Assembly: GCA_023229135.1 (NCBI GenBank) | Contig: JALNZT010000046.1 | Coordinates: forward strand, 1-27,182 | DNA from: Bacteroidales bacterium | Lineage (GTDB): Bacteria > Bacteroidota > Bacteroidia > Bacteroidales > F082 | DNA: 27,182 nucleotides | Reading direction: 5' to 3' | Shown: positions 1 to 6,894 of the stretch, piece by piece | Numbering within the stretch: position 1 is the stretch's first letter | Layout of the letters: the number at the start of each line of letters is the position of its first letter | Position numbers and translations under genes: made by a program | The notes under the pieces: generated by a model | Databases searched by the model: none | Seen by the model: only the letters and a program-made list of their open reading frames with translations | Told to the model about the DNA's origin: nothing

Positions 1-165
1 AACAAAAATCTATATCGTATTAACCTCCTGCCAGCGAAAAGGATTTATTGGCAGCCGCGCAGGTTTTATGTTTTCAAAATCACTCAGAAAGCTTATCCAA
101 CACTTGCATCTCCTCTTCCGAAAGCCGCATTGCTGCTGCCGTGATATTTTCAAGGATATGCTCGT
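1..165. repeat. Direct repeat, copy 1 (tail of aldo/keto reductase gene plus 3' flank)
   Basis: This segment is nearly identical to 300-420 over its first 120 bases (one single-base indel near 28 and a small rearranged spot near 81-87). It then drifts to roughly two-thirds identity up to about 165. It covers the noncoding 3' flank and the last codons of an aldo/keto reductase gene. The left edge may lie outside the window. The flank is better conserved than the coding part, which suggests a recent duplication or gene conversion limited to the 3' end. Confidence 0.9.
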
Positions 166-200
166 TCCGCGGAGCATCTGCTTCGTGGAATTATAATGCA
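80..200 (-). pseudogene. Decayed C-terminal fragment of a second aldo/keto reductase
   Basis: Read on the minus strand, the codons before the TGA at 82-80 give EHILENITAAAMRLSEEEMQ and then VLDKLSE. This matches the end of the intact reductase next door (EKHILENIAAATIQLSEEEM, then QVLDKLSV). Further upstream a different frame gives IIPRS, the usual C-terminal NADPH-site region of this family, so a frameshift separates the two pieces near 155-165. Beyond about 200 nothing recognisable remains. I see no intact reading frame and infer a dead tandem paralogue. A 92-codon open frame (288-10) on the same strand is out of register with the homology and is not counted as a gene. Confidence 0.75.
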
Positions 201-299
201 GCATCCGCTGCCACCTCAATCGCCAACACAAACCCGATAAATATTTATTATAATGCATGACACCTACGGATCGTATTATCATTAGCATACATCCTGTCT

Positions 300-465
300 A
301 ACAAAAATCTATATCGTATTAACCTCTCTGCCAGCGAAAAGGATTTATTGGCAGCCGCGCAGGTTTTATGTTTTCAAAATCACACTGAAAGCTTATCCAA
401 CACTTGCATCTCCTCTTCCGAGAGTTGTATCGTTGCTGCTGCAATATTTTCCAGAATATGCTTCT
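300..465. repeat. Direct repeat, copy 2 (3' end of intact reductase gene)
   Basis: This is the partner of the repeat at 1-165. It contains the TGA stop of the intact reductase (382-380), its last 28 or so codons and an 80-base 3' flank. Within the flank, CTGCCA and TGGCAG form a 6-bp inverted repeat around a loop of about 15 bases, present in both copies. It has no T-tract, so it is not a convincing terminator. Confidence 0.9.
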
Positions 466-1228
466 CGCTGGTCATTTTCGGGATGGCCAACATCAGTGGT
501 TTGTTGAGCAACCAAGCCAAAGCAATTTGCATGGGTGTAGCCCTATGTTTTTCTGCAATTTCCAGTATGGCCGGCTGCTGCAGAGCGTTTTTCTCACCTT
601 TTAAAACCGGACGCCAGGCCGTGATGCTGATGTTATTTTCATGACAAAACGGAATTATTGTTGATTCAACATCTTCTGTAATGCGGCCATTATTTCTGGT
701 AAACAAATTGTATTCCAGCTGGTTGGTGATTATTGGCGAGTTGGTCAACTGCATAACTTCTGCCACAAGATTCACTGGAAAATTACTCAGCCCGAAATTT
801 CGGATAAGTCTTTTTTCGATTAATTCATTGATGGCTTTCATGGTTTCAGAAAGTGGCACATCCGGGTTGGGATGATGCAGTAGATAAAGGTCGAGATAAT
901 CTGTTTGCAGGCGTTTCAGGCTGTTTTCAGCTGACCTTAGAAGGTTTTTATAACCCAGATTTTCTTCAGAAACTTTTGATGTTATCAGCAGTTTTTCGCG
1001 TTCAAAACCTTTGATGGCGTTTCCTACCACCTCTTCGGTATGGCCGTTAGCATAGTTTTCGGCGGTGTCAATATGGCGGATACCATTTTCGAGCGCAAAA
1101 CGAATCGCTTTTATAAACTTTTCATCTTCAGAGGTGTCAGCACTTTGTCGGCCACCCATTTCCCAGGTGCCAATGCCTAAGGTGGGCATTTTAAAGGTAT
1201 TTTGAATGGTGATTTCTGGTATTTTCAT
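380..1228 (-). CDS. Aldo/keto reductase
   Basis: This is a 282-residue NADPH-dependent oxidoreductase of the aldo/keto reductase (TIM-barrel) superfamily, expected to be cytosolic and to reduce an aldehyde or ketone to an alcohol. The catalytic tetrad is visible: Asp54 and Tyr59 (HIDTAENYANG), Lys85 (LLITSK) and His118 (YLLHHP). The C-terminal cofactor-binding region is AIPKMTSEKHILEN. The ATG at 1228 is chosen over an upstream in-frame start at 1321. It begins the conserved MKIPEITIQN... region and overlaps the TGA of the preceding aldolase gene (ATGA), which implies translational coupling. As last gene of the M20-mtnA-aldolase operon it may reduce the aldehyde released by the aldolase, for example methylthioacetaldehyde. 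That substrate is my inference; the family alone does not define it. Confidence 0.93.
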   Translation of the reverse strand: MKIPEITIQNTFKMPTLGIGTWEMGGRQSADTSEDEKFIKAIRFALENGIRHIDTAENYANGHTEEVVGNAIKGFEREKLLITSKVSEENLGYKNLLRSAENSLKRLQTDYLDLYLLHHPNPDVPLSETMKAINELIEKRLIRNFGLSNFPVNLVAEVMQLTNSPIITNQLEYNLFTRNNGRITEDVESTIIPFCHENNISITAWRPVLKGEKNALQQPAILEIAEKHRATPMQIALAWLLNKPLMLAIPKMTSEKHILENIAAATIQLSEEEMQVLDKLSV

Positions 1229-1857
1229 GGTTGAGTTAAGTTGTCGATGGCCTGAATTTCCGCTGCTGATAATGCTTGCGGCTGACCAATCAGTTGTGAA
1301 TAAAATTGAATTTTGGCACAAGCTTCAGCTACCTCAAGGCGGTCAAAAGCTTGCAATAAACCTTTCCCGACGGCTAGCACGCCATGGTTGGCCAGCAAAA
1401 CTACATTAGCCTGTGCTAAATGTGTTGCGACGCTTTTGGCAAGAGCCGCCGTGCCCATAAGCTGGTATGGCGCAGTTGCAATATCGCCCAACACGGCCCG
1501 TGATTCTCCCATCAGCGCCGTATTTATGGGTTTATGTGCTACCGCAAAACTTGTCGCCAGAGGCGGATGGGCGTGTACGATAGCGCAGATATCCGGTCGG
1601 GCTTTGTAAACTGCGATATGCATGCTGGTTTCCATGCTCAGTTTTAGCTTCGTGCTGAGGTTTCTTCCTTGCATATCTGTCATGCCCACATCAGCAGCTT
1701 TCATGCGGCCTTTGTCGGTTTGCGAAGCCGTAATCAAAATCATGCCGTTGGGTAGTTTCACGCTGATATTTCCGCCCGAAGTGGTGGTGAGGCCACGCTT
1801 GTAGAGCCGCCGCATATAATAAGCAATTTCTTTGCGAAAATGATTAAACTCATTCAT
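1225..1857 (-). CDS. Class II aldolase (FucA/adducin family), probable sugar-1-phosphate aldolase
   Basis: This 210-residue zinc-dependent class II aldolase resembles L-fuculose-1-phosphate aldolase. Glu76 (SMETSMH) and zinc ligands His95, His97 (VHAHPP) and His158 (LLANHGVL) correspond to E. coli FucA Glu73, His92, His94 and His155 with a constant offset of 3. The phosphate-binding TSGGNIS motif is at 26-32. The neighbouring mtnA suggests 5-methylthioribulose-1-phosphate as substrate. The known fates are dehydration by MtnB or cleavage to DHAP plus 2-methylthioacetaldehyde by an Ald2-type aldolase. The sequence NHGVLAVG is closer to aldolases than to the NHGxxxWG I recall for MtnB, so I favour cleavage. 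The start codon lies 8 bases inside the end of mtnA, and its stop overlaps the reductase start. Confidence 0.88.
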   Translation of the reverse strand: MNEFNHFRKEIAYYMRRLYKRGLTTTSGGNISVKLPNGMILITASQTDKGRMKAADVGMTDMQGRNLSTKLKLSMETSMHIAVYKARPDICAIVHAHPPLATSFAVAHKPINTALMGESRAVLGDIATAPYQLMGTAALAKSVATHLAQANVVLLANHGVLAVGKGLLQAFDRLEVAEACAKIQFYSQLIGQPQALSAAEIQAIDNLTQP

Positions 1858-2908
1858 CTTCAGTAGTTTTTAAGAAACTTGCAATAGATTGATGATGTGC
1901 TTTTACGATGCCTTTTTCAGTAATTATTCCGGTGATATATTTGGCTGGCGTAACATCAAATGCCGGATTGTAAGCCGTTGATCCAGGTGCGCAAACCATT
2001 ATCTTTATTGTATTTCCGTTGGCATCCAGGCCATCCTGATAAAGTACTTCGTCCTGACTACGTTCTTCGATAATGATGGATTTACCGCTTTTGCAGTCCA
2101 TGTCGAAAGTGGTGGTGGGTGCAGCAACATAAAAAGGAATACCAAAGCTTTGGGCTAAGATTGCCCTGTCCAGCGTCCCGATTTTGTTGGCTACATCACC
2201 ATTTCTTGCGATACGGTCGGCACCAACAATCACCATATCAATCTTTTGCTCCATCATCAGGCTTGCTGCCACACTGTCAACAATAATGGTAAACGGTACG
2301 CCTTCCTGCATCAGTTCCCAGGCCGTAAGCTTTGCTCCTTGGCTACGCGGACGTGTTTCATCCACATACACAAAAACTTCTTTGCCTTGCTTTTTGGCTA
2401 CATAAATAGGTGAGAGTGCGCTGCCATAATCCACAAAAGCCAGCCATCCGGCATTGCAGTGCGTGAGGATTCGTGCGTGATTTTTGATGAGTTTGTTGCC
2501 GTATTCGCCAATTGATTTGCAGTCTTCAATATCTTGAAGTGCAATACGTTGGGCTTCAATTTTAGCGTTTTCGGTAGATATTTGCCCGGCTTCAAAAACC
2601 CTTTCAACGGCAAAAAACAGGTTTCTGGCAGTAGGCCGTGTTCCTTCAATTTCGTCGCGGGCATCGTTGAGAAACAACTCCCGGTCTGTTTCAGGAGCTT
2701 CCAGAAAGGCCTGTGCCATGGCAAAAGCTGCCGCAGCTCCAATAGCTCCGGCGCCGCGCACCGTCATATCTGTGATGGCCATACAGGTGTCCCAATAGCT
2801 GAGGCATTCATGGATTTGAAAGTTAAACGGAAGGGCGTTTTGATCGATCATTTTTACGCTATGACCTTCCATCCAAACGGTTTGATAAGAGCTGTCTCCG
2901 ACTAACAT
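1850..2908 (-). CDS. mtnA: S-methyl-5-thioribose-1-phosphate isomerase
   Basis: This 352-residue eIF2B-like isomerase converts 5-methylthioribose-1-phosphate (also 5-deoxyribose-1-phosphate in some relatives) to the ribulose form in methionine salvage. Family signatures are present throughout: RGAGAIGAAAA at 51-61, the catalytic Cys151 in LTHCNAG, YVDETRPRSQGAKLTAWEL at 181-199, and the catalytic Asp231 in VGADRIARNGDVANKIGT. These two catalytic residues correspond to Cys160 and Asp240 of the B. subtilis enzyme with a constant offset. The length is typical. The start at 2908 retains the N-terminal W-x-x-x-x-V-x-x-IDQ region, and it follows the amidohydrolase stop by 20 bases. No methylthioribose kinase, phosphorylase, or enolase/phosphatase/dioxygenase genes of the classical pathway are in the window. 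Confidence 0.95.
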   Translation of the reverse strand: MLVGDSSYQTVWMEGHSVKMIDQNALPFNFQIHECLSYWDTCMAITDMTVRGAGAIGAAAAFAMAQAFLEAPETDRELFLNDARDEIEGTRPTARNLFFAVERVFEAGQISTENAKIEAQRIALQDIEDCKSIGEYGNKLIKNHARILTHCNAGWLAFVDYGSALSPIYVAKKQGKEVFVYVDETRPRSQGAKLTAWELMQEGVPFTIIVDSVAASLMMEQKIDMVIVGADRIARNGDVANKIGTLDRAILAQSFGIPFYVAAPTTTFDMDCKSGKSIIIEERSQDEVLYQDGLDANGNTIKIMVCAPGSTAYNPAFDVTPAKYITGIITEKGIVKAHHQSIASFLKTTEDE

Positions 2909-2928
2909 GATTTATTTTTTTAGTTATG

Positions 2929-4119
2929 CTAAAGCTTTTTTAATTGCTCTACCGCAATCCAGGCCATCAGGCCGGGGCCAATCAGCAGGCTTTGTTCGTC
3001 AATATCAAAAGTGCTTGTATGTAAATTACTTACAATGCCTTTAGAGGCGTTTGCGGTGCCGATACGATAAAAAGTAGCCGGCAGAAGTTGCGAGTACCAG
3101 GCAAAATCTTCGGCTGTCATGCGCTGGTCTAAATCTACTACTTTTTCTTCTCCAAGATATTCAATGGCAGCCTGTTTGGCGATTTTTGTGGTTTCCGGAT
3201 CGTTCATCACGAAAGGGTAGCCATCTTCAATAAAAACTTCTATTTTAAGATCAAAAGCTTGTGCTGTGGCTTGTGCAATGCGATGTATATGCTTTTTGGC
3301 TGCTGCCCGCCATGTTTCATCAAAAGTGCGTAAAGTGCCTTGAATAAATACTTCATCGGGAATAATATTGAAAGCACCTTCGGCAATTACTTTTCCAAAA
3401 GAAAGCACAGATGGCACGATTGGCGGTGCTAAACGGCTCACGATTTGTTGCAGGTTTACAATCAGTTGTGCCGCCGCAAGCACGCTGTCGTTAATTTGAT
3501 TGGGCATCGCGCCATGACCGCCTTTTCCTTTCACACGGATGGTAATTTCATCAGCGGAAGCCATGTAGGCGCCTTCGCGAAAGCCAATATAGCCGACTTC
3601 CAATCCCGGGAAAACATGTTGACCTACAATACGTTGTGCATCAGGATTTTTCAGGCCGCCATCTTTGATGATTCCCAAAGCACCACCGGGAAGTTTTTCT
3701 TCGGCAGGCTGAAAAACCAGTTTTATCTGTCCTTCAATTTGATTTTCCAGTTGCTTGAGGATACGCGCCGCGCTCAAAAGCATGCTGGTGTGCGCATCGT
3801 GGCCGCAAGCATGCATCACGCCGGCATTTAGCGATACAAAATCGTGTGTATTGGTTTCCTGAATGGGCAAGGCATCAAAATCGGCCCGTAAAGCGATACA
3901 TTTATCGTTTTTATTGGCTTTGCCGATTATGCCAATCAGGCCATGGCCGCCAATATTACCTTGGTGAGGAATAGCATATTCAGTGAGTTTTTTGCTGATA
4001 TAGGCTGCCGTTTTCTCTTCTGCAAAACTCAGCTCGGGATGGCGGTGAATATGTCGGCGGTTGGCAACGGTCTCATAGAAAAAATCCTGGCTCAGCTGTT
4101 TTATTTTGTTTAATAGCAT
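2929..4119 (-). CDS. M20D family amidohydrolase (N-acyl-amino-acid hydrolase type)
   Basis: This 396-residue metal-dependent amidohydrolase belongs to the M20D group (hippurate, indole-acetyl-amino-acid and N-acyl-amino-acid hydrolases). Visible motifs are RRHIHRHPELSFAE at 21-34, the metal site HACGHDAH with Cys105 and His107, FQPAEE with Glu140/Glu141, GQHVFPG with His168, and a C-terminal LHTSTFDIDE. The peptidase-fold dimerisation insert is present. I prefer the ATG at 4119 because the family's N-terminal helix starts there; an in-frame ATG at 4182 would add a 21-residue basic extension. It is the first gene of the operon with mtnA. The substrate cannot be read from sequence, and a link to methylthioribose metabolism rests only on position. 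Confidence 0.9.
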   Translation of the reverse strand: MLLNKIKQLSQDFFYETVANRRHIHRHPELSFAEEKTAAYISKKLTEYAIPHQGNIGGHGLIGIIGKANKNDKCIALRADFDALPIQETNTHDFVSLNAGVMHACGHDAHTSMLLSAARILKQLENQIEGQIKLVFQPAEEKLPGGALGIIKDGGLKNPDAQRIVGQHVFPGLEVGYIGFREGAYMASADEITIRVKGKGGHGAMPNQINDSVLAAAQLIVNLQQIVSRLAPPIVPSVLSFGKVIAEGAFNIIPDEVFIQGTLRTFDETWRAAAKKHIHRIAQATAQAFDLKIEVFIEDGYPFVMNDPETTKIAKQAAIEYLGEEKVVDLDQRMTAEDFAWYSQLLPATFYRIGTANASKGIVSNLHTSTFDIDEQSLLIGPGLMAWIAVEQLKKL

Positions 4120-4169
4120 TTTAAAGTCTGTTTTAAGGCAAAAGTAACTAAAACTGTTTTGCTTTGGCA

Positions 4170-4200
4170 GCCTGATTTTCAAAATATGATTTTCAGGCTT
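4170..4200. other. Inverted repeat between divergent operons
   Basis: AGCCTG (4170-4175) pairs with CAGGCT (4195-4200), and inside it AAAAT (4182-4186) pairs with ATTTT (4190-4194), leaving a six-base bulge. It lies between the amidohydrolase operon and rbfA, which diverge here. A short TTTTG follows on the plus strand. It could be an operator or a weak terminator-like hairpin; I cannot tell which. Confidence 0.35.
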
Positions 4201-4259
4201 TTGTAACGGCCTGATTTGTTTTTCATACAGGGAGTGGCTAAAAGAAAGATTAAAAGCAC

Positions 4260-4267
4260 TATTTTTG
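4260..4267 (+). promoter_or_regulatory. Candidate -7 box for rbfA operon
   Basis: TATTTTTG fits the Bacteroidota -7 consensus TAnnTTTG exactly. It ends only 4 bases before the rbfA ATG at 4272, so the transcript would start at or near the start codon. I see no clear -33 TTG at the usual spacing. Confidence 0.4.
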
Positions 4268-4271
4268 CATT

Positions 4272-4613
4272 ATGGAAACAAAACGTCAGGAAAAGATCGC
4301 ACGCCTGTTGATGCGCGATTTGAGTGAAATAATTACCCAGGAAATCATGGGTTTAGCGCCCGGGGCGATGATTACAGTGACCAAAGTGCACGTAGCACCC
4401 GATCTTTCTTTTGCCAAAGTTTACCTCAGTATTTTTAATGCTGACGATAAGGCTGAGGTGGTAGAAAAAGTGAATCTGCGCAGCCGAGAAATCCGGGGTT
4501 TATTGGGTCAGCGTGTCCGTCATCAATTGCGTATCGTGCCACAGCTTCGTTTTTATTTAGACGATTCGCTGGACTATATCGACAACATTGAAAACCTGCT
4601 GAAAGAAGACTGA
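4272..4613 (+). CDS. rbfA: 30S ribosome-binding factor A
   Basis: This 113-residue single KH-like domain protein binds the immature 30S subunit and assists 16S rRNA 5' processing. The family pattern is clear: an N-terminal helix METKRQEKIARLLMRDLSEI, then ITVTKVHVAPDLSFAKVYLSIF, then the C-terminal LRIVPQLRFYLDDSLDYIDNIENLL. The length is normal for short Bacteroidota RbfA. It heads a plus-strand operon with the methyltransferase (15-base gap) and the FtsX permease. The ATG is immediately downstream of a -7-like box, hinting at a leaderless or nearly leaderless message. Confidence 0.95.
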   Translation: METKRQEKIARLLMRDLSEIITQEIMGLAPGAMITVTKVHVAPDLSFAKVYLSIFNADDKAEVVEKVNLRSREIRGLLGQRVRHQLRIVPQLRFYLDDSLDYIDNIENLLKED

Positions 4614-4628
4614 TAAAAACTCATTTTC

Positions 4629-5453
4629 ATGCAATACGATCCTATCAAACGGCAGCTGGGCAAGGTTTTTAACAGCACGCCCACACTGCGCAAATTATTT
4701 TACAGGTTGCTCGATTTGTTGCTACTTAGGACTTGGCACATCAAAAAAGAATTAAAAAAATGGGCTGCTGAAAATCCGGGAGCAACTGTTTTAGATGCGG
4801 GTTCGGGCTTCGGGCAATACGTTTATTATATGGGGCGCAAGCATCCTAACTGGAAAATTAAGGCCGTTGATGTTAAAGAAGAACAGATCGACGATTGCAA
4901 TAATTTTTTCCAGAAAATTGGCTTTGACAACGTCCATTTTGAAGTAGGAGATTTGACTAAGCTAAACTTTGGGCAGCAGTTTGACCTGGTGATTTGCGTG
5001 GATGTGATGGAGCATATTGAAGAAGACGAACTGGTTTTGAAAAACTATTTTAACGCTTTAAAACCAGGCGGAATGCTCTTGATTTCAACGCCTTCAGACC
5101 AAGGCGGGAGCGATGTGCACAGCCACGAACATGAAGAAGATGGCGTGCATGGTTTTATTGACGAACATGTACGCGATGGCTATGGCATCACTGATTTGAG
5201 TGATAAATTTGAACGAGCCGGTTTCCAGCGCAATCAAATCCGCTATCAATACGGCAAGCCGGGTAAGCTTTCGTGGCGCTTGTCGATGAAGTATCCCATT
5301 TTGATGCTGAATACTTCACGGCTGTTTTTTATCTTGCTTCCATTTTATTATTTGATAGCATTTCCTATTTCATTGATATTAAATAAAATAGACGTCTCAA
5401 AAAACCACAAAACCGGTACAGGTCTGATTGCAAAAGCCTGGAAAGCCAGTTAA
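4629..5453 (+). CDS. Class I SAM-dependent methyltransferase with hydrophobic C-terminal segment
   Basis: This 274-residue Rossmann-fold methyltransferase has motif I VLDAGSGFGQY at 54-64, an acidic residue after strand 2 (AVDVKEE, Asp81), GDLTKL after strand 3, and CVDVMEHI with LKPGGMLLISTPSD for strands 4 and 5. A His/Asp/Glu-rich stretch (SDVHSHEHEEDGVHGF) follows strand 5 and may gate the substrate. Near the C terminus lies a hydrophobic segment (FFILLPFYYLIAFPISLIL) that could anchor it in or on the inner membrane. The acceptor is unknown; small-molecule or lipid methylation would fit the membrane tail. It lies between rbfA and a LolC/E-like permease with gaps of 15 and 12 bases, so the three are probably co-transcribed. 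Confidence 0.85.
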   Translation: MQYDPIKRQLGKVFNSTPTLRKLFYRLLDLLLLRTWHIKKELKKWAAENPGATVLDAGSGFGQYVYYMGRKHPNWKIKAVDVKEEQIDDCNNFFQKIGFDNVHFEVGDLTKLNFGQQFDLVICVDVMEHIEEDELVLKNYFNALKPGGMLLISTPSDQGGSDVHSHEHEEDGVHGFIDEHVRDGYGITDLSDKFERAGFQRNQIRYQYGKPGKLSWRLSMKYPILMLNTSRLFFILLPFYYLIAFPISLILNKIDVSKNHKTGTGLIAKAWKAS

Positions 5454-5465
5454 AAACATGCGATT

Positions 5466-6701
5466 TTGAACACGCCATTTTTTATCGCTAAACGCTATTT
5501 GCTTGCCAAAAAAAGTCATAACCTGATCAATATCATCACCATGATTTCGGTTGTAGGCGTTGGTGTGGGTGCTTTTGCGCTTATTGTGGTGCTTTCAGTG
5601 TTTAACGGCTTCGAGATGGTCATTTCCAGCATGGTTAACCGGCTTTCGCCAGATTTGGTGATTGAGCCGGTAAAAGGCAAAACCATCAAGCTGATTGATT
5701 TTCCTGAAGCAGAAATCCGAGCCTTGCCGCAGTTGAACCAACTTATCAAAGTGGTACAGGAAGATGCGCTGTTTCGCTACGACGACAAACAGCATGTGGG
5801 CGTAATCAAAGGCGTTTCAGCTCCTTATCTTGATGTTAGCCAGATCGATTCGCTCATCACTGCCGGAAACGCGATCTTGCAGTTCGAGCGAAAACGTTTT
5901 GCCATTGTTGGAGCTGGCGTGGCCTGGTATCTGGGCTTAAATCCGCGCAATCCAGCTGCTTTAATGCAAGTTTATTTGCCTTCGCGCGGTAATCCAACGG
6001 GATTTCAGTTTGAGCAGTCGTTTAACCAGTCAGCCATTCAGGTGGCCGGAGTTTTTGCCAGCCAGCAGGAACTGGACGGCACCTTGGTGATTGTGCCTTT
6101 CGATTGGGCTACCGAGCTGCTGGAATACGATCGGGAAGTAACTTCCATCGAATTATTTATACATCCTGAAGTGCGTATCAACGACTTGAAAAAGACGCTG
6201 AAAGCTATGCTTGGAGTGGATTTCACTGTTAAAGACAGATTCGAACAGCAGGAAACTATTTACCGCATTATGAAGTCGGAGAAGTGGGCCATTTTTATTA
6301 TCCTGAGTTTTATTTTGGTGATGGCTACTTTCAATATTATTGGTTCGCTGAGCATGTTGATTGTGGATAAAAGAAAAGACATACAGGTGCTGAAATTTTT
6401 GGGTGCTGACAAATCTTTTCTTTCACGCTTGTTTTTAACGGAAGGCATGCTGATCGCGGTTTTGGGTGGGCTGATCGGCTTGCTTGCGGGCGTCTTGTTG
6501 GTGTTGTTGCAGCAGCAGTTTGGGCTGCTGAAATTAGGTAGCGAGGCCGGCGCTTTTGTGATTGACGCCTACCCGGTAAAACTCAGAATTCAGGACGTAT
6601 TGCTGGTGCTGGCAACGGTGACTGCTATTGGTGGTTTCGCAGCGGTTTTTACCGTGAAAATGGCCTTGAAAAGAATTCAAAAATTGCGGATTTCTGATTA
6701 G
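5466..6701 (+). CDS. FtsX-like ABC transporter permease (LolC/LolE family)
   Basis: This 411-residue inner-membrane permease is of the lipoprotein-releasing type. It shows the N-terminal cytoplasmic leader FFIAKRYLLAKKSHNLINIIT, a first membrane helix at about 24-47 (ISVVGVGVGAFALIVVLSVFNGF), a large periplasmic MacB-PCD-like domain to about residue 265, and three C-terminal helices with the KRKDIQVLKFLGA coupling motif just before the third. It would extract lipoproteins from the inner membrane with a LolD-type ATPase encoded elsewhere. The start is a TTG at 5466; an ATG at 5458 is out of frame and stops at once. A hairpin terminator follows at 6714-6734. Confidence 0.9.
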   Translation: MNTPFFIAKRYLLAKKSHNLINIITMISVVGVGVGAFALIVVLSVFNGFEMVISSMVNRLSPDLVIEPVKGKTIKLIDFPEAEIRALPQLNQLIKVVQEDALFRYDDKQHVGVIKGVSAPYLDVSQIDSLITAGNAILQFERKRFAIVGAGVAWYLGLNPRNPAALMQVYLPSRGNPTGFQFEQSFNQSAIQVAGVFASQQELDGTLVIVPFDWATELLEYDREVTSIELFIHPEVRINDLKKTLKAMLGVDFTVKDRFEQQETIYRIMKSEKWAIFIILSFILVMATFNIIGSLSMLIVDKRKDIQVLKFLGADKSFLSRLFLTEGMLIAVLGGLIGLLAGVLLVLLQQQFGLLKLGSEAGAFVIDAYPVKLRIQDVLLVLATVTAIGGFAAVFTVKMALKRIQKLRISD

Positions 6702-6713
6702 TTGAGGTCTGGT

Positions 6714-6734
6714 AAAAGCTGCTGTGCTTTTTTT
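6714..6734 (+). terminator. Rho-independent terminator after the rbfA operon
   Basis: AAAAGC (6714-6719) and GCTTTT (6726-6731) pair around a six-base loop and run into further T residues up to 6734. The hairpin is AT-rich but well placed, 13 bases after the permease stop. Confidence 0.6.
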
Positions 6735-6865
6735 ATATCAGGGATATTTGAAAAGAATTTCAACCAGCGTATTTCTTGTTCCTTGTTCCCAGCGCTACAC
6801 TACTAATTGCTGCTTTATATAATGTGTTGAAATTAAAGCGCTGATAGATTTCTCCTTTTGCTGCC

Positions 6866-6894
6866 TATTCAACCTAAACTTTATTCAGCCTAAA
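6866..6894. repeat. Short tandem repeat at the end of the CPBP gene
   Basis: TATTCAACCTAAA (6866-6878) recurs as TATTCAGCCTAAA (6882-6894), with one mismatch and a 16-base period. The second copy contains the stop codon of the minus-strand CPBP gene. The pair is bracketed by CTGC (6861) and GCAG (6898). Confidence 0.6.

Noticed and set aside
10..288. Open frame of 92 codons on the minus strand at the left edge
   Set aside because: It is out of register with the homology to the reductase tail and resembles no known family; the DNA is better explained as a decayed repeat.
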